From positions 1,736,001 through 1,800,000 of the forward strand of contig NZ_AEUW02000001.1 in NCBI RefSeq assembly GCF_000187995.2: a stretch of DNA of 64,000 nt, given 5' to 3'. Shown here piece after piece: positions 19,278 to 29,742 of the stretch; within the stretch, counting starts at the first letter, position 1, and each line of letters begins with the position of its first letter. Made by a program: the position numbers and the translations under genes. A model generated the notes under the pieces. That model was not told the origin of the DNA, did no database searches, and was given only the letters and a program-made list of their open reading frames with translations. This DNA is from Streptococcus macacae NCTC 11558. Its GTDB lineage: Bacteria; Bacillota; Bacilli; Lactobacillales; Streptococcaceae.

Positions 19278-19685
19278 ATGAGCAAAACAATTAAAATTGT
19301 TGGTATAGTGATCGCTAGCATTTTAGCTGTCGGAATAGTCATTATAGGAGGATATAAAATCATGCAAAAAGTGGAATACGACCAAATGGTGAGGGTTGTT
19401 AAGAGTGAGGAAGTCAAAAAGATTATAGAGGATGATTTGAAAGAAATGGATCAATTTGCTTTGACAGATAAAGGGAAGATTCAGTCCTATCAAATTAATG
19501 AGAAATCCATCAAACATAATCCAATGGGAGGGATAAACTTTACAATTCACATTAATAAAAATCAAGAGTTAGAAATAGAATATACTATTGATAAAAATTC
19601 AAATACAGGAAAGTTAGAGTATTCAAGTGGAGCTTACTCACCTAAATTAGATGACTTAATAGAAAGGGAAAAATCTCATGAGTAG
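19278..19685 (+). CDS. DUF1310 family membrane-anchored protein, candidate immunity protein
   Basis: 135 aa, ATG 19278 after AAAGGAGAG, with an extended -10 TGT-TATACT at 19219-19227. It has one N-terminal hydrophobic segment (about 6-28) and an extracellular domain with the family motif KIQSYQINEKSIKHNPMGG. DUF1310 proteins are small streptococcal proteins of unknown function. The gene overlaps the lipase start by 8 bases. In the staphylococcal T7-secreted lipase locus, immunity proteins are surface-anchored small domains encoded beside the toxin, which suggests the same job here; this is inference from position and topology. Confidence 0.75.
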   Translation: MSKTIKIVGIVIASILAVGIVIIGGYKIMQKVEYDQMVRVVKSEEVKKIIEDDLKEMDQFALTDKGKIQSYQINEKSIKHNPMGGINFTIHINKNQELEIEYTIDKNSNTGKLEYSSGAYSPKLDDLIEREKSHE

Positions 19686-20919
19686 TGATATATATAGTGA
19701 ACATGAAAGGCAGAAAATAGCGCAAGCTGAATATAAGAATCTGAAAAGAAAACAAAAATTACGCATCACGAACGATAAAGGCAAGAAAGAAACCATCGGC
19801 ACTGTCCGTGAGGTTGTCACTAATAAAACGGGTTTAAAGGCCTATGTGGTGGAAAGTCCGGATAAAAAGGAAGTCTCAGTGCTGTATCAAGGCTCAGTTT
19901 CCCCTCCGGGGAAAGGCTCAAAAGCTGACTGGCTGGACAATGATATCCCCATGGCTAAAAACATTATAATGAAGAAAAAAGAAGCGACACCCCAGCTGAA
20001 GTCGGCTGCGGCTGCTTTGAATCATGTGCTAGCCACATACCCCAAAGCTAAGGTAACAGTCTATGGTCACTCTCTGGGGTCAATGAATGCGCAGTATGCT
20101 CTGGCAAATGTCTCTGATGTTAAGCGGATCTCTGGCGCTTATGTTTATGAAGGCCCAAATGTCTATCCCGTTTTAACCGGTAAACAAAAAGCAAAAGTGG
20201 CTGCCTTAAAGTACCGAACCCATAATTATATTGATCCTAAAGACTCTGTTCCATTAGGCTACGTCAAAGATACGCTTAACTATAAAGTTGATTTAAACAG
20301 TGAGAATGCTGTGGGAATCGTTTATCATGTTGACAGTAAGACTGTTTTTAATCCGATTGAGCAGCATATGTGGGGCGGCTATCAGTGGCGCTCGGATGGT
20401 TCGCTAAAAATCGAAAAAGACAGCTCCGCTAGAGAATCGAAGTACCGTTCTGCCTTGGACAGTGTGGCTCTTGGGATGTACCATTTTCCAAAGCTCAAAG
20501 CCCAGCGTGAGAAGGGCGGCTTATCTGGCAAAGAAGAGTTTTTCTTAGACAGTACACAGGCAGCGGTGGTTGCCTCTGGTCTGGTTAAAGCAGCCGCAAG
20601 GGTTGAAAAAGAGGTGGCGTCCGCTAAGAAGAGCGCCGTTGAAGCGGCGGAAATATTGTTCAATACAACCAAGACAGCCCCTTTTATGGTCACCGAGCTC
20701 AGCCCTGAAGAGATCCAGGAAGCCTATGCGGAAGCAGGGGTTACCTATGACAGTATTGTCGGGAAAACCGAACGTCATTTTAGCAAAAAAGTTAAGCAGG
20801 CTGAGAAGATTGCCCAAGCCTATACAGATTTGCAGGGCAAGATTCAGTCAGGAGTCGAAGAAGCTTTTGCCGAAGATGCCAAATTAGCAGGAGAATTTAA
20901 ACAATGGTCAGAGAAATAA
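19678..20919 (+). CDS. Lipase-domain protein with helical C-terminus, TslA-like type VII effector candidate
   Basis: 413 aa. After a basic, helical N-terminus (1-35) comes an alpha/beta-hydrolase domain (about 40-240) with the nucleophile elbow YGHSLGSMNAQ (Ser132), candidate Asp in YIDPKDSVPLG (186 or 189) and candidate His230 in PIEQHMWGGY. From about residue 285 to the end the protein is Ala/Glu/Lys-rich helix without a signal peptide or membrane span. N-terminal lipase plus C-terminal helical LXG-like region is the reverse architecture described for the staphylococcal T7SS lipase TslA. It overlaps both neighbours and is followed by two small helical genes. No T7SS core genes are in the window. 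Confidence 0.7.
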   Translation: MSSDIYSEHERQKIAQAEYKNLKRKQKLRITNDKGKKETIGTVREVVTNKTGLKAYVVESPDKKEVSVLYQGSVSPPGKGSKADWLDNDIPMAKNIIMKKKEATPQLKSAAAALNHVLATYPKAKVTVYGHSLGSMNAQYALANVSDVKRISGAYVYEGPNVYPVLTGKQKAKVAALKYRTHNYIDPKDSVPLGYVKDTLNYKVDLNSENAVGIVYHVDSKTVFNPIEQHMWGGYQWRSDGSLKIEKDSSARESKYRSALDSVALGMYHFPKLKAQREKGGLSGKEEFFLDSTQAAVVASGLVKAAARVEKEVASAKKSAVEAAEILFNTTKTAPFMVTELSPEEIQEAYAEAGVTYDSIVGKTERHFSKKVKQAEKIAQAYTDLQGKIQSGVEEAFAEDAKLAGEFKQWSEK

Positions 20920-21317
20920 GTCGAAAAGTCGATCACCTTGAAGCTGTTATCAAAAAATATAAGGCTGAACTGGATACGCTGGAAGATGATTACAACTTTC
21001 AGCGTCGTCAGCTTGAAGAAGCTGCCTTTGATTTAGATGATTTGAATCGCTCTCTCAATGATTATTATGAGGAAACGTACGAAGAAGTGGCGGCTGATTT
21101 AAGGCAGCAAGAAGAAGATACTTCGGAAGCCTTTATGGTTTTAAATAACCTGATAGCTGAGTATATGGATGCAACAGAACTCAGTTATCAAAAAGAGCGC
21201 CAGCATCTAGATGATAAGCAAGAGGAGCTGTTTCAGGCCTATCAGAAAGAGCGCATTGGTACTGAGGATGCTATAGATGACTGCCTGGCACAAAGGAAGA
21301 GGCTTTTAGCGTTTTAG
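20904..21317 (+). CDS. Small coiled-coil protein, probable effector partner
   Basis: 137 aa, almost entirely charged helix and coiled coil (EISRKVDHLEAVIKKYKAEL, then further heptads) with no membrane segment. ATG 20904 overlaps the lipase end by 16 bases, indicating translational coupling. Small helical proteins encoded next to LXG-type effectors bind their helical domain and help target them to the type VII machine. I cannot assign a named family; DUF5082/YwqH-like is possible. Confidence 0.65.
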   Translation: MVREISRKVDHLEAVIKKYKAELDTLEDDYNFQRRQLEEAAFDLDDLNRSLNDYYEETYEEVAADLRQQEEDTSEAFMVLNNLIAEYMDATELSYQKERQHLDDKQEELFQAYQKERIGTEDAIDDCLAQRKRLLAF

Positions 21318-21333
21318 GCATAAGGAGGTGCAA

Positions 21334-21627
21334 ATGGGAAGTGTTGTAGAAACTGTTGAAGAAGTTTTAACGGGTAAAGCAGATCTCAAAGAAGTCAAAA
21401 AGAAACTGGAGAGAGCACTGATTAAAAACATCTATGCTCCCTTGATGAAGAACAGCCGGCATGGGATTGTTTCTAAATACGATACGCAAATCACTGAAGC
21501 AGCCAGTGAAGGAAAGACAGCGGTAGAGACAATTATTGGTCAGCTGGATACCAGTATTAGAGGAAAAGGCCGCAAGGCAATTGAGTCAACTATTAAGAAA
21601 CACAAAGCTGATTATGACCATTTATAG
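21334..21627 (+). CDS. Small helical protein, second probable effector partner
   Basis: 97 aa from ATG 21334, preceded by AAGGAGG (21322-21328); the frame also opens at GTG 21328 but that overlaps the ribosome site. Predicted helical, WXG100-sized, with sequence MGSVVETVEEVLTGKADLKE and ending KHKADYDHL, soluble, no WxG motif visible. It lies 16 bases after the coiled-coil gene and closes the cassette. The family was not recognised (DUF5344/YwqI-like proteins have similar size and position). Confidence 0.6.
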   Translation: MGSVVETVEEVLTGKADLKEVKKKLERALIKNIYAPLMKNSRHGIVSKYDTQITEAASEGKTAVETIIGQLDTSIRGKGRKAIESTIKKHKADYDHL

Positions 21628-21694
21628 AAAGCAGCGATTTTGAAGATTTCCATTATCCTCAAAAACTAAGGCACAGACGACTTTTTAGTAAGTA

Positions 21695-21723
21695 TTGTCA
21701 AATGTTCTTTATTTTGCTATAAT
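21695..21723 (+). promoter_or_regulatory. rpmB promoter
   Basis: TTGTCA (21695-21700), 17 bases, TATAAT (21718-21723) with TGC extended element. Confidence 0.85.
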
Positions 21724-21774
21724 GTTACGGTATGTGGTGAAAACACCTTAAACTAAACAGGAGGAAATAGATAA

Positions 21775-21963
21775 ATGGCTAAGGTATGTTATTTTACAGG
21801 ACGTAAAACAGTATCATCTAATAACCGTTCACACGCAATGAATAAGACTAAGCGTGCAGTAAAACCAAATCTCCAAAAGGTAACTGTTCTTATTGACGGA
21901 AAACCTAAAAAAGTTTGGGCTTCAGCTCGCGCACTTAAGTCTGGTAAAGTAGAACGTGTTTAA
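21775..21963 (+). CDS. rpmB: 50S ribosomal protein L28
   Basis: 62 aa, [27 protein letters not shown], full length. ATG 21775 after AGGAGG. Of the Cys pairs seen in zinc-binding L28 forms, only Cys5 is present, so it is probably the zinc-independent form. Monocistronic, with its own promoter and terminator. Confidence 0.97.
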   Translation: MAKVCYFTGRKTVSSNNRSHAMNKTKRAVKPNLQKVTVLIDGKPKKVWASARALKSGKVERV

Positions 21964-21989
21964 AGAAAAAGCCTGAAGTTTCAGGCCAT

Positions 21990-22023
21990 AACCAAACCTC
22001 CATTTGGAGCGTTTGGTTTTTTA
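21990..22023 (+). terminator. rpmB terminator
   Basis: ACCAAACCTCC / GGAGCGTTTGGT with one mismatch, then TTTTTT. A small GCCTGAA/TTCAGGC hairpin lies just upstream (21971-21986). Confidence 0.88.
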
Positions 22024-22090
22024 TTTGATGTTTTTCAGGCATTTAATTTGTTCAATTAAGAAAATCAATCCTAAGGAGCTTTCATCGCCG

Positions 22091-22654
22091 TTACCAAATG
22101 TATGGAAAGAGGCGGTACTTTACTTTTTGGCAGTAAATGTGATAAGCATTGCCAAAATGTTCCTGAAGAGCTTGTTCTTCTGTATGGATACGAATGGCAT
22201 AGCCTATACTTAAAACTATCAGAACAAGAAGGATGCTAAAAACATTTAACGTTACAAAAGCTAAGCCCAAAATGGAAATGATAGTTCCGCTATAAGCGGG
22301 ATTGCGCACAAGAGCATAGGGACCGCTCCTTACCAATTCCTGTTCATCTGTAGTCTGAACATTCAAAGTAAAGGCCTTACCCAGATAGTTAATGGCATAA
22401 ACTCTAAGAATGATCCCGCAAAGCATCAAAATAATACCTAAGTAAATCCCCCACTCTGGCAGAAGAATCGTAATCTTAAAAGGATTATTTAACATAGCTA
22501 TGGACAGCACAATGCTAATAATAATAACATATCTTGTTCCCTTATCTTGGGAATTATCAGAACCATTGGTTTTAGTCCTGTTTTTAATAAACCATTCTGT
22601 CAACCCCCACAGAATCAGTAAACCATAAAGAATAGTCGTTTGGTAATGAATCAT
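22091..22654 (-). CDS. Isoprenylcysteine/PEMT-type membrane methyltransferase
   Basis: 187 aa, four to five membrane segments. The C-terminal signature GPYALVRNPAYSG and EEQALQEHFGNAYHIY is diagnostic of the ICMT/PEMT/NnrU-like SAM-dependent membrane methyltransferases. Substrate unknown in bacteria; phospholipid or prenylated peptide are family precedents. It stands alone on the minus strand. Start ATG 22654 with GGAGGTTT upstream. Confidence 0.85.
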   Translation of the reverse strand: MIHYQTTILYGLLILWGLTEWFIKNRTKTNGSDNSQDKGTRYVIIISIVLSIAMLNNPFKITILLPEWGIYLGIILMLCGIILRVYAINYLGKAFTLNVQTTDEQELVRSGPYALVRNPAYSGTIISILGLAFVTLNVFSILLVLIVLSIGYAIRIHTEEQALQEHFGNAYHIYCQKVKYRLFPYIW

Positions 22655-22788
22655 TGATAAACCTCCAATTATTAGTATTCATTTTATATGCTATGGAGTA
22701 AATTGTAAAGGGGTTAAATCTCTATATTTTTACAAGGGTTTTATATTATGGTAAAATAAACTGATAAAAACTTTTTTGAGGTAGCAAG

Positions 22789-23154
22789 ATGACAGTAAAA
22801 ATTAATACAAAAGATGGTCAAATTGAATTATCTGATGATGTAATTGCAACGGTAGTTGGCGGATCGGCCAATGAAATCTTTGGTGTTGTAGGTATGGCCA
22901 GCAAAAGCGCCATTAAGGATAATTTTCAGGCACTTTTGCGCAGGGAAAATTATTCTAAAGGAGTTGTCATCAAGTCAACGGAGGAAGGCATCTCGATTGA
23001 TGTTTATACTGTGATGAGCTATGGCGTCAAGATTAGTGAAGTCTCAAAAAATATTCAAGAAAGAGTTAAATTTAATCTTGAAAATCAGCTGGGCATATCT
23101 GCTGATATGGTTAACATTTATGTGCAAAATATTAAAGTTGTAGGAGAAGACTAG
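22789..23154 (+). CDS. Asp23/Gls24 family protein (YloU-like)
   Basis: 121 aa, with motifs GQIELSDDVIATVVGGSANEIFGVVGM and terminal VNIYVQNIKVVGED. Its stop (TAG) overlaps the next start (GTG) by one base, an operon conserved across Firmicutes, where it is always followed by fakA. Role in envelope stress or fatty-acid kinase function is suspected but not settled. Confidence 0.9.
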   Translation: MTVKINTKDGQIELSDDVIATVVGGSANEIFGVVGMASKSAIKDNFQALLRRENYSKGVVIKSTEEGISIDVYTVMSYGVKISEVSKNIQERVKFNLENQLGISADMVNIYVQNIKVVGED

Positions 23155-24818
23155 TGGCAAATATTACAACAAGTTTATTCCAACAGATGGTGCAGGCAGC
23201 TGCGACTAGACTTGGTAAACAAGCAGAATATGTTAATTCACTTAATGTTTTCCCTGTTCCAGACGGCGATACCGGAACCAATATGGGAATGACAATGGAT
23301 AACGGAGCAAAAGAAGTATCAGATAAGCCTGCTGCAAAGGTGGGTGAAGTTGGACAAATCCTTTCCAAAGGACTCTTGATGGGGGCACGCGGAAATTCAG
23401 GTGTCATTACTTCTCAGCTGTTTCGCGGCTTTGGCCAAAGTATTAAGGATAAAGATGAGCTGACCGGAAAAGATCTAGCCCAAGCTTTGCAAGCAGGTGT
23501 TGAAGTAGCTTATAAGGCTGTTATGAAACCTGTGGAAGGTACTATTCTAACAGTATCACGAGGAGCCGCTACAGCAGCGCTGAAGAAATCTGAAAGTACA
23601 AATGATGCTGCTGAAGTGATGCAGGCTGCTTTAGATGGAGCAAAGGCAGCCTTGGCTAAAACACCAGATCTACTGCCTGTTTTAAAGGAAGTTGGTGTCG
23701 TAGACTCAGGCGGTCAAGGGCTTGTTTTCATTTATGAAGGCTTTTTATCAGCCATGACAGGTGAGTATACTGTTTCAGAAGACTTTCAAGCAACCCCTGC
23801 CAATATGACAGAAATGATTAATGCGCAGCATCATAAGTCTGTAGCTGGCCATGTGGCTACAGAAGATATTACTTTTGGTTACTGTACTGAAATCATGATA
23901 GCACTTAAACAAGGACCTACCTATGTCCGAGATTTTGATTATAATGCTTTTCAGAATTATTTAAGCAATCTTGGCGACTCGCTTTTGGTTGTCAATGATG
24001 ATGAGATTGTGAAAGTGCATGTTCATACGGAAGATCCAGGCCTTGTCATGCAAGAAGGCCTGAAATATGGCGCTCTGGTTAAAGTTAAAGTTGATAATAT
24101 GCGCAGCCAGCATGATGCGCAGATACAAAAAGAGACTGCACAAGCGGTGCCAAATGATGTTAAAGAATTTGGACTTATCGCTGTAGTTGCTGGTGAAGGC
24201 TTAGCTGAAATATTTAAATCGCAAGGAGTGGATTGTATTATTTCTGGCGGACAGACAATGAATCCTTCAACAGAAGACATTGTTCGGGCTATTAAGTCTG
24301 TTAATGCTAAGAATATTATTATCTTACCGAATAATAAAAACATTTTTATGGCAGCACAAAGCGCAGCAGATGTTGTTGATGTTCCAGCTGCAGTTATTGA
24401 AACAAAAACAGTCCCTCAAGGTTTCACGGCTTTATTGGCTTTTAATGAAGCTAACACACTTGAAACGAACATAGCAGCTATGACTGAAAGTCTGGCAGAA
24501 GTGATGAGCGGCAGTGTCACAATGGCTGTCCGTGATACAAGTATTGATGGACTTGATATTCATAAAAATGATGTTATAGGGATGGTGGATGGCCGCATTT
24601 TGGTTTCTGCTCCAGAAATGAATAAGGCTCTTCAGCAGACATTTGAAAAGATGATTACTGAAGAAAGTGAGATTGCTACTATATATGTTGGTGAAGAGGG
24701 CAGTCAGGACGAGGCACAGGAATTGGCTGCTTATCTTGAAGATAAGTTTTTAGACCTTGAAGTTGAAATTCATCAGGGTGATCAGCCTGTTTATCCTTAT
24801 CTTTTTAGTGTTGAATAG
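23154..24818 (+). CDS. fakA: Fatty acid kinase subunit FakA (DAK2-domain protein)
   Basis: 554 aa, GTG start 23154. N-terminal DAK2 kinase domain with the nucleotide-binding motif FPVPDGDTGTNM (about residues 32-43), a middle linker, and a C-terminal DegV-associated domain. FakA phosphorylates exogenous fatty acid bound to a separate FakB (DegV) carrier, feeding phospholipid synthesis. No fakB is in the window. Length is typical. Confidence 0.92.
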   Translation: MANITTSLFQQMVQAAATRLGKQAEYVNSLNVFPVPDGDTGTNMGMTMDNGAKEVSDKPAAKVGEVGQILSKGLLMGARGNSGVITSQLFRGFGQSIKDKDELTGKDLAQALQAGVEVAYKAVMKPVEGTILTVSRGAATAALKKSESTNDAAEVMQAALDGAKAALAKTPDLLPVLKEVGVVDSGGQGLVFIYEGFLSAMTGEYTVSEDFQATPANMTEMINAQHHKSVAGHVATEDITFGYCTEIMIALKQGPTYVRDFDYNAFQNYLSNLGDSLLVVNDDEIVKVHVHTEDPGLVMQEGLKYGALVKVKVDNMRSQHDAQIQKETAQAVPNDVKEFGLIAVVAGEGLAEIFKSQGVDCIISGGQTMNPSTEDIVRAIKSVNAKNIIILPNNKNIFMAAQSAADVVDVPAAVIETKTVPQGFTALLAFNEANTLETNIAAMTESLAEVMSGSVTMAVRDTSIDGLDIHKNDVIGMVDGRILVSAPEMNKALQQTFEKMITEESEIATIYVGEEGSQDEAQELAAYLEDKFLDLEVEIHQGDQPVYPYLFSVE

Positions 24819-24822
24819 GAAG

Positions 24823-24849
24823 AAAAGGCCATTTGGGAATGGCTTTTTC
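24823..24849 (+). terminator. fakA terminator
   Basis: AAAAGGCCATT / AATGGCTTTTT with one G-T pair, T-rich tail. Confidence 0.75.
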
Positions 24850-24896
24850 TTTGTGAAAAAATCTTGAAAATAAAGTTAGATTATTAGCAAATTAGC

Positions 24897-24924
24897 TTGC
24901 AATATTTTTCAAAAGTGTTATGAT
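24897..24924 (+). promoter_or_regulatory. ilvB promoter
   Basis: TTGCAA (24897-24902), 16 bases, TATGAT (24919-24924) with TGT extended -10. Confidence 0.7.
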
Positions 24925-24941
24925 AATAACTAAGTGATTTG

Positions 24942-24956
24942 AATTTTTTGAAAATT
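24942..24956. promoter_or_regulatory. CodY box in the ilvBNC leader
   Basis: AATTTTTTGAAAATT differs from the consensus AATTTTCWGAAAATT at only one position. It lies just downstream of the predicted start and upstream of the ilvB ribosome site, a position suited to repression when branched-chain amino acids and GTP are high. Confidence 0.85.
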
Positions 24957-24983
24957 TGAACAATAGCTGAAAAGGAGGGTTCT

Positions 24984-26687
24984 GTGGAAAAAATACAACT
25001 CGAAAATCCTAAGTCGGGATCGGATTTGCTTCTTGACACTTTGGAAAATTTAGGAATCACAACCATTTTTGGCTATCCTGGCGGTGCTGTACTGCCGCTC
25101 TATGATGCGATTTATAAGCATCATCGTATTCGTCACATTTTAGCACGTCACGAACAAGGTGCTTTGCATGAGGCAGAAGGTTTTGCGAAATCTACCGGTA
25201 ATATTGGAGTATCTGTGGTAACAAGCGGACCGGGAGCAACAAATGCTATTACTGGGATTGCTGATGGTATGAGTGACAGTGTTCCTATGCTGATCTTTAC
25301 TGGCCAAGTTGCAACACCAGGGATTGGTAAAGATGCTTTTCAGGAAGCAGATATTATTGGAATTACAATGCCTATTACTAAGTATAACTACCAAATCCGT
25401 AATGTAGCAGATATTCCGCGTATTATTACAGAAGCAGTTCATATTGCAACAACGGGGCGTTCAGGTCCTGTAGTGATTGATCTTCCTAAGGACATTTCAG
25501 ATCAAAAGACAGATTTCTATTATGATACAGCAGTTGCAGTTCCAGGCTACCAGCCTACGATTGAGCCCAATAATTTACAAATTAAAAAAATTTTAGCCCA
25601 GTTAAAAAAGGCTAAGAAGCCTTTGATTCTTGCGGGTGGCGGTGTTAATTATGCTGGAGCCTCATCTGAGTTGATTGCTTTTGCCGAGCGTTATAATATT
25701 CCTGTTGTTTCTACCCTCCTTAGTTTGGGAGTTATGCCAATGGCACATCGTTTGTCATTAGGAATGGGCGGAATGCACGGTTCTTATGCTGCTAATATGG
25801 CTTTAACTGAGTGTGATTTTTTAATCAATTTTGGTTCACGATTTGCAGACCGTTTAACAGGCAATCCAAAGACCTTTGCTAAAAATGCTGTTGTAGCCCA
25901 TGTCGATATTGATCCTGCTGAGATTGGTAAAGTTGTAAAAACAGATATTCCTGTTGTAGGAGATGCTAAGCAGGCTTTAAAACAATTATTAGAGTTTGAT
26001 AAGGTATCTACAAGGCATAGAGAATGGACGGAGAAAGTTTTAGAAAATCAAGCAAAAGCTCCCTTTAGCTATAAATTTGATGAACAAATTATTAAGCCTC
26101 AGCATGCTATTGAGATAGTTGGCAGGCTAACTAAGGGAGAGGCAATTGTTGTGACAGATGTTGGCCAGCATCAAATGTGGGCTGCGCAGTTTTATCCTTA
26201 TCAGAATGAACGTCAAATTGTCACATCGGGCGGTTTAGGAACAATGGGCTTTGGTATTCCAGCTGCCATCGGGGCTAAGTTAGCTAATCCTGATAAAGAA
26301 GTCATCTTATTTGTTGGTGATGGCGGCTTTCAGATGACTAATCAAGAGTTGGCTATCTTAAATGGCTACGGTGTTCCTATTAAGCTGATCTTAATTAATA
26401 ACCACTCACTTGGCATGGTTCGCCAGTGGCAGGAGTCTTTTTATGACGAACGCCGCAGTGAGTCGACTTTTGACGATGAGCCTAATTTCCAATATTTGGC
26501 TAAAGCTTATGGCATCAGCCATTATAAATTTTCAGATCCTCTAACTTTAGAAAAGGATTTGGAAGTTATTTTGGAAAATAAACCCATGTTAATTGAGGTG
26601 AATATTTCTGATCGTGAACACGTTTATCCAATGGTACCATCGGGTAAAAGCAATGCGGAAATGCTGGGGGTGACTTTTAATGCGTAG
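24984..26687 (+). CDS. ilvB: Acetolactate synthase, large (catalytic) subunit
   Basis: 567 aa, GTG 24984 after AAGGAGGG. TPP-dependent enzyme: catalytic Glu in [22 protein letters not shown]/Mg motif [20 protein letters not shown] ending in LILIN. It makes acetolactate or acetohydroxybutyrate for valine, leucine and isoleucine. It overlaps ilvN by 8 bases and is predicted to be CodY-controlled. Confidence 0.96.
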   Translation: MEKIQLENPKSGSDLLLDTLENLGITTIFGYPGGAVLPLYDAIYKHHRIRHILARHEQGALHEAEGFAKSTGNIGVSVVTSGPGATNAITGIADGMSDSVPMLIFTGQVATPGIGKDAFQEADIIGITMPITKYNYQIRNVADIPRIITEAVHIATTGRSGPVVIDLPKDISDQKTDFYYDTAVAVPGYQPTIEPNNLQIKKILAQLKKAKKPLILAGGGVNYAGASSELIAFAERYNIPVVSTLLSLGVMPMAHRLSLGMGGMHGSYAANMALTECDFLINFGSRFADRLTGNPKTFAKNAVVAHVDIDPAEIGKVVKTDIPVVGDAKQALKQLLEFDKVSTRHREWTEKVLENQAKAPFSYKFDEQIIKPQHAIEIVGRLTKGEAIVVTDVGQHQMWAAQFYPYQNERQIVTSGGLGTMGFGIPAAIGAKLANPDKEVILFVGDGGFQMTNQELAILNGYGVPIKLILINNHSLGMVRQWQESFYDERRSESTFDDEPNFQYLAKAYGISHYKFSDPLTLEKDLEVILENKPMLIEVNISDREHVYPMVPSGKSNAEMLGVTFNA

Positions 26688-27162
26688 AATGTTAACAGCC
26701 AAGCTTCAGAATTCCACAGGTGTTCTAAATCGTTTTACGGGTGTTTTATCTAGACGCCAAGTCAACATTGAGTCTATCTCGGTCGGTCATACAGAAAGCC
26801 CCAATATTTCAAGAATCACTATTATCATTGATGTAGATTCGCTTGAAGAGGTTGAACAAATCATTAAGCAGCTAAATCGTTTAATTGATGTTGTTCGTGT
26901 TCGAGATATTACTGATAAACCTCATTTGGAGCGTGAAGTTATTTTGATAAAGGTTGCTGCTCCTACAAGTAAGCGTGCGGAAATTTTGGCTATTATTCAG
27001 CCCTTTCGTGCCAGTGTTGTTGATGTAGCACCTAAATCGATTACTATCCAGATGACAGGTGATGCTGATAAGATTGAAGCTTTGATTCGAGTTATTCAGC
27101 CTTATGGTGTAAAAAATGTTGCCCGTACGGGAGCAACAGGATTTACAAGAGATTTATCTTAA
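26680..27162 (+). CDS. ilvN: Acetolactate synthase, small regulatory subunit
   Basis: 160 aa, two ACT-type regulatory regions ([20 protein letters not shown], then a C-terminal half). It confers valine sensitivity and full activity on IlvB. ATG 26680 overlaps ilvB, which points to coupled synthesis of the two subunits. Confidence 0.95.
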   Translation: MRRMLTAKLQNSTGVLNRFTGVLSRRQVNIESISVGHTESPNISRITIIIDVDSLEEVEQIIKQLNRLIDVVRVRDITDKPHLEREVILIKVAAPTSKRAEILAIIQPFRASVVDVAPKSITIQMTGDADKIEALIRVIQPYGVKNVARTGATGFTRDLS

Positions 27163-27200
27163 TTTTAACTTTGTTATCCCTTGCCTTATAGGCAAAATAA

Positions 27201-28253
<1,053 letters not shown>

Positions 28254-28302
28254 TCATTACAATAGCTTGTTTTAACGATATAGGCAGGATTATAATCAAG
28301 CT

Positions 28303-28338
28303 AAGAGAGGATCAAGCGAAAGCGATTCTCTCTTTTTG
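28303..28338 (+). terminator. ilvC terminator
   Basis: AAGAGAGGATC / GATTCTCTCTT with one G-T pair and a T tail; separates ilvC from ilvA. Confidence 0.8.
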
Positions 28339-28408
28339 TTTTGCTATTAAACTTTTGAGCTTTTTTTGTTACAATAATAGATAGAATATTTTGAAAAAGA
28401 GGGCCATT

Positions 28409-29659
28409 ATGATTTCAGCTAAAGATGTTGTTGCTGCCAATAACATTTTAAGAGATGTTGTTGTTCGGACACCGCTTGATTTTGATCGTTATCTGTCGGA
28501 GAAATATGGGGCAACGATCTATTTAAAGCGTGAAAATATGCAAAAGGTACGTTCATTTAAAATTCGCGGAGCTTACTATGCTATCTCGCAATTAAAAGAT
28601 GATGAAAAGATTAGAGGTGTGGTTTGTGCAAGTGCTGGAAATCATGCACAAGGCGTTGCTTATACCTGCAATGAAATGAAAATTCCCGCAACCATTTTTA
28701 TGCCAGTTACCACACCGCACCAAAAGATTACTCAAGTTCAATTTTTTGGTGGCTCATTTGTGACGATTAAGTTAGTGGGCGATACTTTTGATGCTTCTGC
28801 TCAGGCTGCTCAGGATTTCACTAAATCTGAAGGAATGACTTTTATTGATCCTTTTAACGATACAAATGTCCAAGCCGGCCAAGGGACAGTAGCTTATGAG
28901 ATTTATGAACAAGCACAGGAAGAAAATGTCAGTTTTGATAGTATTATTGTTCCTGTTGGCGGCGGAGGGCTTATCGCTGGTGTGGCAACTTACATCAAGG
29001 ATGCTGCTCCTGAAATCAATGTGATTGGTGTGGAGGCTATGGGAGCCCGAAGCATGCGAGCTGCTTTTGATAAGGGACATCCTGTAAAACTGGAAAAAAT
29101 TGATAAATTTGCAGATGGTATTGCTGTCCAAAGAGTTGGTGAAAAGACTTATGAGGTGGCCCGTCAAAAAGTAGATCAGCTTATTGGTGTTGATGAAGGT
29201 TTAATATCAGAAACTTTGATTGATATGTATTCTCGTCAAGGCATCATTGCTGAGCCTGCCGGAGCTGCCAGTATTGCAGCATTAGAGGGAATGAAGGAAG
29301 AAATTAAGGGTAAGACAATCGTTTGTATTGTTTCTGGAGGAAATAATGATATTAACAGAATGCAGGAAATGGAGGAGCGAGCCCTTATTTACGATGGTGT
29401 CAAACATTATTTTGTCGTTAATTTTCCTCAACGGCCAGGAGCTCTACGCCAATTTGTAAATGATATTTTGGGACCAAATGATGATATTACGCGTTTTGAG
29501 TATATTAAGCGTGCTAATAAAGGGACTGGCCCCGTTTTGATTGGTATTACCTTATCAGATAAAAATGATTATCAAGGCTTGATTGAGCGCTTAGGGGCTT
29601 TTGATCCAAGCTATATTAATCTTCATGGCAATGAGAGTCTCTATAATATGTTGGTCTAA
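28409..29659 (+). CDS. ilvA: Threonine deaminase (threonine ammonia-lyase)
   Basis: 416 aa from ATG 28409 (MISAKDVVAANNI); a TTG at 28391 would add six residues. PLP-lysine in KVRSFKIRGAYYAI, phosphate-binding GGGGLIAG, C-terminal ACT-like domain (VVNFPQRPGALRQF). It makes 2-oxobutyrate for isoleucine. It has its own terminator-delimited unit, with a weak promoter TTAAAC-17-TACAAT. Confidence 0.95.
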   Translation: MISAKDVVAANNILRDVVVRTPLDFDRYLSEKYGATIYLKRENMQKVRSFKIRGAYYAISQLKDDEKIRGVVCASAGNHAQGVAYTCNEMKIPATIFMPVTTPHQKITQVQFFGGSFVTIKLVGDTFDASAQAAQDFTKSEGMTFIDPFNDTNVQAGQGTVAYEIYEQAQEENVSFDSIIVPVGGGGLIAGVATYIKDAAPEINVIGVEAMGARSMRAAFDKGHPVKLEKIDKFADGIAVQRVGEKTYEVARQKVDQLIGVDEGLISETLIDMYSRQGIIAEPAGAASIAALEGMKEEIKGKTIVCIVSGGNNDINRMQEMEERALIYDGVKHYFVVNFPQRPGALRQFVNDILGPNDDITRFEYIKRANKGTGPVLIGITLSDKNDYQGLIERLGAFDPSYINLHGNESLYNMLV

Positions 29660-29669
29660 ATTGCGCTTG

Positions 29670-29690
29670 TTAGCAGTTAGCAGTTAGCAG
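29670..29690 (+). repeat. Three tandem copies of TTAGCAG
   Basis: TTAGCAG three times in succession (29670-29676, 29677-29683, 29684-29690), in the gap before the SPFH gene. Its unit number could vary by slippage. Confidence 0.9.
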
Positions 29691-29742
29691 AAGGTTTATG
29701 TTTATAATGTAGAAAAAATAATAAAAGTAAGGAGTTTTAGCT

